Source: DASSUW01 sp035706585 (lineage in GTDB: Bacteria; Actinomycetota; Thermoleophilia; Solirubrobacterales; Solirubrobacteraceae). From it: 8,150 bases of DNA. A model generated the notes under the pieces. It was given only the letters and a program-made list of their open reading frames with translations, made no database searches and was not told the origin of the DNA. The position numbers were made by a program, and so were the translations under genes. The stretch lies in assembly GCA_035706585.1 (NCBI GenBank), contig DASSUW010000330.1:1-8150 (forward strand), read 5' to 3'. This document shows positions 6,975 to 8,150 of this stretch, piece after piece. Each line of letters opens with the position of its first letter. Positions within the stretch are counted from its first letter, which is position 1.

Positions 6975-7977
6975 CCATTGGGCCCCCCGGTTCATCCAGG
7001 CCGGCGTGGACTACAACGACTTCGCGCGCACGACCGCGCGCGTGGAGCGCTGGGAGGACTGGCTCGACGCCTGGTGCGAGACCGGCGACGAGCATGCCGA
7101 GCTGGCGCGGGCCGCCGAGGCAGCGGGCCGCGAGCAGACCGCCGGCGACGCGTGGCTGCGCGCGGCGGTGTGCTTTCACTTCGGCAAGTTCGTGTGGGTG
7201 CTCGACGAGGGGCGCGCACGTGCGGCGGCCGACCGCGCGGTCGCCGCGCTGCGCGCCGCGCACCGGCTGCTCGATCCGACGGCCGAGCGTGTGGAGACGC
7301 CGCTCGGCCTCGTGGCGAACCTGCGGCGGCCGGCTCGGGCCGACCGGCCGCCGCTGGCGCTCCTGATCCCGGGGCTCGACTCCACCAAGGAGGAGTTCTT
7401 CCGGCTCGAGAACCTGTTCCTCGCGCGCGGGATGGCGACGCTGTCGATGGACGGGCCGGGCCAGGGGGAGGGCGGGTACGCGCTGCCGATGCGGCACGAC
7501 TACGAGGTCGGCGCGACCGCGATCCTCGACGCGGTCGCCGACCGGCCGGATCTCGATCTGTCGCGCGTGGGCGCCCTGGGCGTGAGCCTCGGCGGCTACT
7601 TCGCGCCGCGGGCGGCGGCGTTCGAGCCGCGCATCCGCGCGGTCGCCGGGATCAGCGGCCCGTTCTGCTTCGGCGAGCTGTGGGACTCGCTCCCCGAGCT
7701 CACGCGCGAGACGTTCATGCACAAGTCGGGGGACGGCCGCGAGCGCGCGCTGGAGTTCGACCTCGCCGGCGTGCTCGAGCGGCTCGAGGCGCCCGCGCTG
7801 TTCGTGACCGGCAAGCTCGACCGCCTGATCCCGTGGGAGTCCACCCGCCGGCAGGCCGACGCCGCCCCGCACGGCGAGTTCGTGCTGTTCGAGGACGGCA
7901 ACCACGTGTGCGCGAACATCCCGTACAAGGCGCGGCCGCTGGTCGCCGACTGGCTGGCGGAGAAGATCGCGGCGTGA
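6943..7977 (+). CDS. Alpha/beta hydrolase, FrsA/DHPON-hydrolase-like
   Basis: A 344-residue alpha/beta hydrolase with a mostly helical N-terminal domain (about 1-115), as in the DUF1100/FrsA-like group that includes 2,6-dihydroxypseudooxynicotine hydrolase, a C-C bond-cleaving enzyme of nicotine breakdown. The core has the oxyanion-region loop LIPGLDSTKEE (141-151), MDGPGQGEG (169-177), nucleophile Ser215 in GVSLGGY (213-219), acid Asp293 in TGKLDRLIP (289-297) and His321 in EDGNHVC (317-323). Glu245 in FGELW lies 30 residues after the nucleophile, near where DHPON hydrolase has a functionally important Glu (as I recall). It looks cytoplasmic, with no signal peptide. The start is fixed by AGGAGG six bases upstream, giving a 32-base overlap with the FAD enzyme gene. 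Its stop overlaps the next start as GTGA. C-C hydrolysis of a beta-diketone-like or acyl-aromatic intermediate is plausible; an esterase or amidase cannot be excluded. Confidence 0.87.
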   Translation: MPDARVQSAVDHWAPRFIQAGVDYNDFARTTARVERWEDWLDAWCETGDEHAELARAAEAAGREQTAGDAWLRAAVCFHFGKFVWVLDEGRARAAADRAVAALRAAHRLLDPTAERVETPLGLVANLRRPARADRPPLALLIPGLDSTKEEFFRLENLFLARGMATLSMDGPGQGEGGYALPMRHDYEVGATAILDAVADRPDLDLSRVGALGVSLGGYFAPRAAAFEPRIRAVAGISGPFCFGELWDSLPELTRETFMHKSGDGRERALEFDLAGVLERLEAPALFVTGKLDRLIPWESTRRQADAAPHGEFVLFEDGNHVCANIPYKARPLVADWLAEKIAA

Positions 7978-8150
7978 CCCGCGTGGCGCTGATCGGGGCG
8001 GGCATGTGGGCGCCGCGGCTGGCGGCCGCCGCGGGCCGCGCCGGACTCGAGCTCGTCGCGGTCCACGCGCGCTCGCGCGCGGCGCGCGACGCGCTCGCCG
8101 AGCGGCTCGGCTGCCGTGCCGCGGAGACGTTCGACGCCGCCCTCGACGGG
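7974..8150 (+). CDS. Gfo/Idh/MocA-type NAD(P)-dependent oxidoreductase, N-terminal fragment
   Basis: The frame is open from GTG 7974 to the window end, giving 59 residues. They fit the start of a Rossmann fold: first strand RVALIGAG (3-10) with a GAGMWA dinucleotide loop (8-13), helix, second strand LELVAVHARS (25-34), the helix RAARDALAERLG (35-46) and a following ETFDAAL stretch (51-57). This order is typical of Gfo/Idh/MocA dehydrogenases, which oxidise or reduce sugars, inositols and other hydroxy compounds. The second strand ends in HARSR rather than with an acidic residue, which would favour NADP(H) (inference). The start overlaps the hydrolase stop as GTGA, with GGAG at 7959-7962 as a possible ribosome site. 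The C-terminal substrate domain is outside the window, so a different Rossmann family remains possible. Confidence 0.68.
   Translation, partial: MTRVALIGAGMWAPRLAAAAGRAGLELVAVHARSRAARDALAERLGCRAAETFDAALDG

Larger units (their letters stand above)
2..8150 (+). other. Putative single polycistronic operon (uptake plus catabolic enzymes)
   Basis: All eight genes are co-directional. Junctions in order are: 16-base gap, ATGA overlap (1220-1223), one-base TGATG overlap (2989), GTGA overlap (3723-3726), one-base gap (4581), ATGA overlap (5394-5397), 32-base overlap (6943-6974) and GTGA overlap (7974-7977). No junction has room for a promoter upstream of a start, and no terminator-like hairpin with a T-run is seen. 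One transcript starting before and ending after the window is therefore likely. Confidence 0.82.

Noticed and set aside
5208..6995. Long open frame of 595 codons on the minus strand opposite the FAD oxidoreductase
   Set aside because: Low-complexity Arg/Asp/His/Gln-rich translation without motifs; the plus-strand gene explains the region fully.

Overview
The window is a single, very GC-rich (over 70% by eye), gene-dense stretch. All eight supported genes lie on the + strand, joined end to end by short overlaps or gaps of 16 bases or less. Frequent GTG starts, strong G/C preference at third codon positions and TGA as the only stop codon suggest a high-GC actinobacterium. The abundance of GATC/ATC and CGCGCG codon contexts would fit Solirubrobacterales/Thermoleophilia, but this is an impression from base composition, not a phylogenetic result.

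Left half (1-3726): a nearly complete LIV-type (branched-chain amino acid / HAAT family) ABC importer. In order it has the C-terminal end of a periplasmic-type substrate-binding protein, a LivH permease, a LivM permease fused in frame to the LivG ATPase in one 589-residue polypeptide, and a LivF ATPase. Such importers take up branched-chain amino acids, but also amides, urea, aromatic acids and other small carboxylates, so the family alone does not give the substrate.

Right half (3723-8150): a ten-helix EamA/DMT transporter, a compact ACMSD-like amidohydrolase/decarboxylase, a COG1233 (phytoene-desaturase/PYROXD2-like) FAD oxidoreductase, an alpha/beta hydrolase resembling the C-C bond-cleaving 2,6-dihydroxypseudooxynicotine hydrolase group, and the N-terminus of a Gfo/Idh/MocA-type NAD(P) oxidoreductase that runs off the window.

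Taken together it looks like the middle of one long catabolic operon: ABC uptake of a small organic compound, possible efflux or exchange through the DMT protein, then oxidation, C-C (or ester/amide) hydrolysis, decarboxylation or hydrolysis, and a dehydrogenase step. The enzyme combination does not match a pathway I can name, and the substrate is unknown. No regulator, promoter, terminator, RNA gene, mobile element or CRISPR array is visible. The operon must start upstream and end downstream of the window. There is no stretch above 16 bases without a gene.
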